NCBI GenBank assembly: GCA_012271065.1
Contig: JAAXHE010000012.1
Span: forward strand, 1-8,980
Origin: Candidatus Latescibacterota bacterium
GTDB taxonomy: Bacteria > Latescibacterota > UBA2968 > GCA-2709665
Direction of reading: 5' to 3'
Length of the DNA stretch: 8,980 nucleotides
In this document: one piece after another, positions 6,991-8,980 of the stretch
Position numbering within the stretch: position 1 is the first letter of the stretch
How the letters are laid out: each line of letters starts with the position of its first letter
Translations under genes and position numbers: made by a program
Notes under the pieces: model-generated
What the model saw: the letters and a program-made list of their open reading frames with translations, nothing else
Database searches by the model: none
What the model was told of the DNA's origin: nothing

Positions 6991-8028
6991 TCATATCACG
7001 TTCGCATTGGTGTCCGCCACTAAACCTCCCTTGCGCGCAGTCACGATTACCGTCTGCGGCCTGCCATTCTTTGGAAGGATCGACCCAAGCGGGTAGCGAA
7101 TCAAATACGTTGCGTAAAAACACACGAAGGCAAATACCCGTCTGAAGCCGCCAAAGCGGGGCCTGTGGGCCCACCCTACCGGATAGTGTCCACGCAACAT
7201 TTCGCCTCCAATCCTGCTGAATGTCCACACAAGCAAGTATTTGGCCGGTCGCAGGAGTCTGCGGAGTAGCAGAATGTATTTCATAATGGACAGCTGCGTC
7301 AGTATGGAGTACCGACGGATTCGCACCAATTCAAATCCTGATAGGCGAAGCAAATCCACCAAATTTCGCTCACCAAAGAAGAAGAGGTGGTCCGGAAGTT
7401 GAAATCTCGTGTACGCAGAATAGTACCTTTCGTCGACGTCACCAAAATTGCCGGTTTCAAAGATGAGCAGACCACCGGGCCTCGTTTTCCGGTAGATTTT
7501 CCTAAATTCTGCTATTGGATCGTGAAAGTGGCTAACGACATCGGAATGGAAAACGACATCGAATTTCTTTCGGCCAAAGGAACAGATCCCCAAGGATTTC
7601 TCCTCGCACGGAATCCCCATCGTGTGCCTGATAAACCTGGCCTGAACAGGATTCAACTCAATGCCGTGGACATCAAAGCCCTTCTTTCGCGCCTCGTACA
7701 AGAAGGCACCTCCACCAGTACCTATCTCCAGCAACACGCCTTGCTGAACATATCGATTCAAGATCGACAGATGGTGTCTTGCATACAGACGTTTCAACGT
7801 GCCAGTGGCCAGATGGGACGCTGCCGAGATGTGCGCCTTATCGCGACTATATAGGTCCATTGCCGCTTGATCAACCGGCCTAGGTGAAAGATAAACCAAT
7901 CCGCATTGCGGGCACTTCCTTCCAGAATAGCCCGCCTCTGAAATGACGACGCGGTCGCTTTTCACCCCGCAAAAGATGCAAGGGATGTCCTCCAGAATAG
8001 GTATTTCAGTCAAGTTTTCGCTCAACAT
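6991..8028 (-). CDS. Class I SAM-dependent methyltransferase with N-terminal zinc-ribbon-like motif
   Basis: This 345-aa protein probably transfers a methyl group from S-adenosylmethionine to a sugar or other small substrate. From ATG 8028, Cys17, Cys20, Cys39 and Cys42 form CxxC-x18-CxxC, ending in CPQCGLVYLSPRP, a zinc-ribbon arrangement common in methyltransferases of sugar and surface-glycan clusters. The Rossmann methyltransferase core begins with motif I LLEIGTGGGAF (99-109). GIELN (122-126) follows, with Glu124 as the likely ribose-binding acid, and then FDVVFHSDVVSHFHDP and a TRPGGLLIFET strand. Residues from about 225 onward are rich in Arg and aromatic or hydrophobic residues (ILLLRRLLRPAKYLLVWTF and FAFVCFYATYLIRYPLG) and might sit against the membrane; I do not recognise a domain there. 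A TTG at 8037 could add three residues, but ATG is preferred. No clear SD is seen for either, and the upstream stop is only 11 bp away, so translational coupling is likely. The substrate is unknown. GC is much lower than in the rnr-purF block. Confidence 0.82.
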   Translation of the reverse strand: MLSENLTEIPILEDIPCIFCGVKSDRVVISEAGYSGRKCPQCGLVYLSPRPVDQAAMDLYSRDKAHISAASHLATGTLKRLYARHHLSILNRYVQQGVLLEIGTGGGAFLYEARKKGFDVHGIELNPVQARFIRHTMGIPCEEKSLGICSFGRKKFDVVFHSDVVSHFHDPIAEFRKIYRKTRPGGLLIFETGNFGDVDERYYSAYTRFQLPDHLFFFGERNLVDLLRLSGFELVRIRRYSILTQLSIMKYILLLRRLLRPAKYLLVWTFSRIGGEMLRGHYPVGWAHRPRFGGFRRVFAFVCFYATYLIRYPLGSILPKNGRPQTVIVTARKGGLVADTNANVI

Positions 8029-8039
8029 TAGGGACAAGG

Positions 8040-8980
8040 TTAAAGCTTGATTGGCACGCCCCTGGTATTCATTGAACGCTGCGCAGCATCCAATACCCGT
8101 ATAACACGTAAACCGTCACGCCCATCACTACATGGTCTCTCACCTTTCCGAATGCATTCGAGAAAGTGTTCGCACTCCAATCTGAGAGGTTCTGCATTTT
8201 CAATATCTGGCACCGTAACAACGCCTCGATGCGCCTGAGCAGATTGATCCGAAACCGGGTATTCATCACGTCCTACGGAATTTTCGTAGATGTGGATTTT
8301 TCCTATCGGCTTCAGATCGTCAAACACTGCCATTCTCTGATTGCCCACGATCGTCAGCCGGCGAATTTTGTGGGGGTCGAGCCAACTTACGTGAATCTGC
8401 GCCATCACGTTGTTGGAGTAACGCAGATTACAGAAAACAACGTCCTCGACACCCTTTTGAATGTATGACGCTCCATGGGCACTAACCGTATGTGGTTCTT
8501 GGTCCAGCAAGTAGGCGACCACCGACACATCGTGAGGTCCTAGACTCCACAGGACGGATTCATTCTTTCGCACAATGCCGAAATTGACACGTTGAGTGTA
8601 GATATACTGGATGTCTCCCAATGAACCGCTATCAACACAGTGCTTCAACTTTCGGATCCCTGGATGGTATACCATGAGATGCCCTACCATTAAGACCAGT
8701 CCCGTCTCTTCGGCTTGCCGGTACAAGAATTCAGCATCTTCCACCTGAAGCGAAAGCGGCTTCTCTACAAAAACGTGTTTCCCTGCATCCAAAGCCCGCT
8801 TGGCCATTGCAAAATGCATCTGGGCCGGCGTTGCCAACACAACTGCGTCGACTTTCGGATCAGCAAGGACGAATGAGTAATCTCGTGTAACCGACACGCA
8901 AGAATACTCCTCCGCCAGAATTTCTAACAGATCCTCATTTAAATCACAGCACACCCTTAACCTGAATAATTCATAAAAAA
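8040..8980 (-). CDS. Gfo/Idh/MocA-family sugar oxidoreductase, 5' end cut off by window
   Basis: This is an NAD(P)-dependent dehydrogenase acting on a sugar or nucleotide sugar. A GTG at 8954 would give 304 aa, but the frame stays open to the right edge (upstream codons read FYELFRLR). The usual GxGxxG nucleotide-binding loop and first helix are missing, so the true start lies beyond 8980. Numbered from GTG 8954, DLNEDL (4-9) is the acidic end of the second Rossmann strand, and VDAVVLATPAQMHFAMAKRAL follows. The EKP motif is at 64-66, with Lys65 as the conserved active-site lysine, and GPHD at 139-142 carries the catalytic-region His141. The C-terminal half is the alpha/beta substrate domain, ending in GVPIKL. 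The style (GPHDVSVVAYLL, FYEL upstream) resembles the WlbA/WbpB-like nucleotide-sugar 3-dehydrogenase branch, but specificity cannot be read from here. Its stop is almost adjacent to the methyltransferase start, indicating one operon, probably for surface polysaccharide. Confidence 0.88.
   Translation of the reverse strand, partial: FYELFRLRVCCDLNEDLLEILAEEYSCVSVTRDYSFVLADPKVDAVVLATPAQMHFAMAKRALDAGKHVFVEKPLSLQVEDAEFLYRQAEETGLVLMVGHLMVYHPGIRKLKHCVDSGSLGDIQYIYTQRVNFGIVRKNESVLWSLGPHDVSVVAYLLDQEPHTVSAHGASYIQKGVEDVVFCNLRYSNNVMAQIHVSWLDPHKIRRLTIVGNQRMAVFDDLKPIGKIHIYENSVGRDEYPVSDQSAQAHRGVVTVPDIENAEPLRLECEHFLECIRKGERPCSDGRDGLRVIRVLDAAQRSMNTRGVPIKL

Noticed and set aside
6832..7145. Two short + strand frames (63 and 85 codons) in and after the convergent gap
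   Set aside because: They have no SD, overlap the 3' end of the methyltransferase gene or the inverted repeats, and show no protein-like pattern.
7387..7854. 155-codon + strand frame opposite the methyltransferase
   Set aside because: It is antisense to the SAM-binding core, whose motifs are clear on the minus strand; treated as a shadow frame.

Overview
The window suggests a high-GC, Gram-negative-type (diderm) bacterium. The evidence is two predicted lipoproteins with clear lipoboxes, one of them LolB-like, plus a housekeeping RNase R and a Fe-S-type PurF. Gene order and protein style fit the FCB/Gemmatimonadota/Latescibacterota neighbourhood, but this is a low-confidence inference from the sequence alone and no taxon is claimed.

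Left part (about 190-6770, + strand). Four genes run in one direction. They encode ribonuclease R (rnr), glutamine amidophosphoribosyltransferase (purF), a TPR-repeat lipoprotein, and a small LolB/DUF4292-like lipoprotein that starts one base after the TPR stop codon. The first two are housekeeping genes for RNA decay and the first step of purine synthesis. The last two form a tightly coupled pair that probably works at the cell envelope. Hand-counted sample lines here are about 58-68% GC. The 5' end of rnr is unusual. The only canonical upstream start is TTG 193, which lies inside a good sigma70-like promoter. A strong Shine-Dalgarno (SD) sequence further down points at an in-frame ATC exactly where RNase R proteins normally begin.

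Middle (6769-6990). This short convergent intergenic gap holds no convincing gene but contains two nested inverted-repeat structures.

Right part (6991-8980, - strand). Two genes with visibly lower GC (43-47% in sample lines) are read leftward. They are a Gfo/Idh/MocA sugar oxidoreductase, whose N-terminal NAD-binding motif lies beyond the right edge, and a class I SAM-dependent methyltransferase with an N-terminal four-cysteine zinc-ribbon-like motif. They are nearly abutting and are likely the downstream end of a surface-polysaccharide or nucleotide-sugar modification operon.

No tRNA, rRNA, CRISPR array, insertion sequence or phage gene was seen. I do not find a clearly new system. The points most worth a second look are the rnr start, the TPR/LolB-like pair, the structured intergenic gap, and the composition break into the polysaccharide genes.
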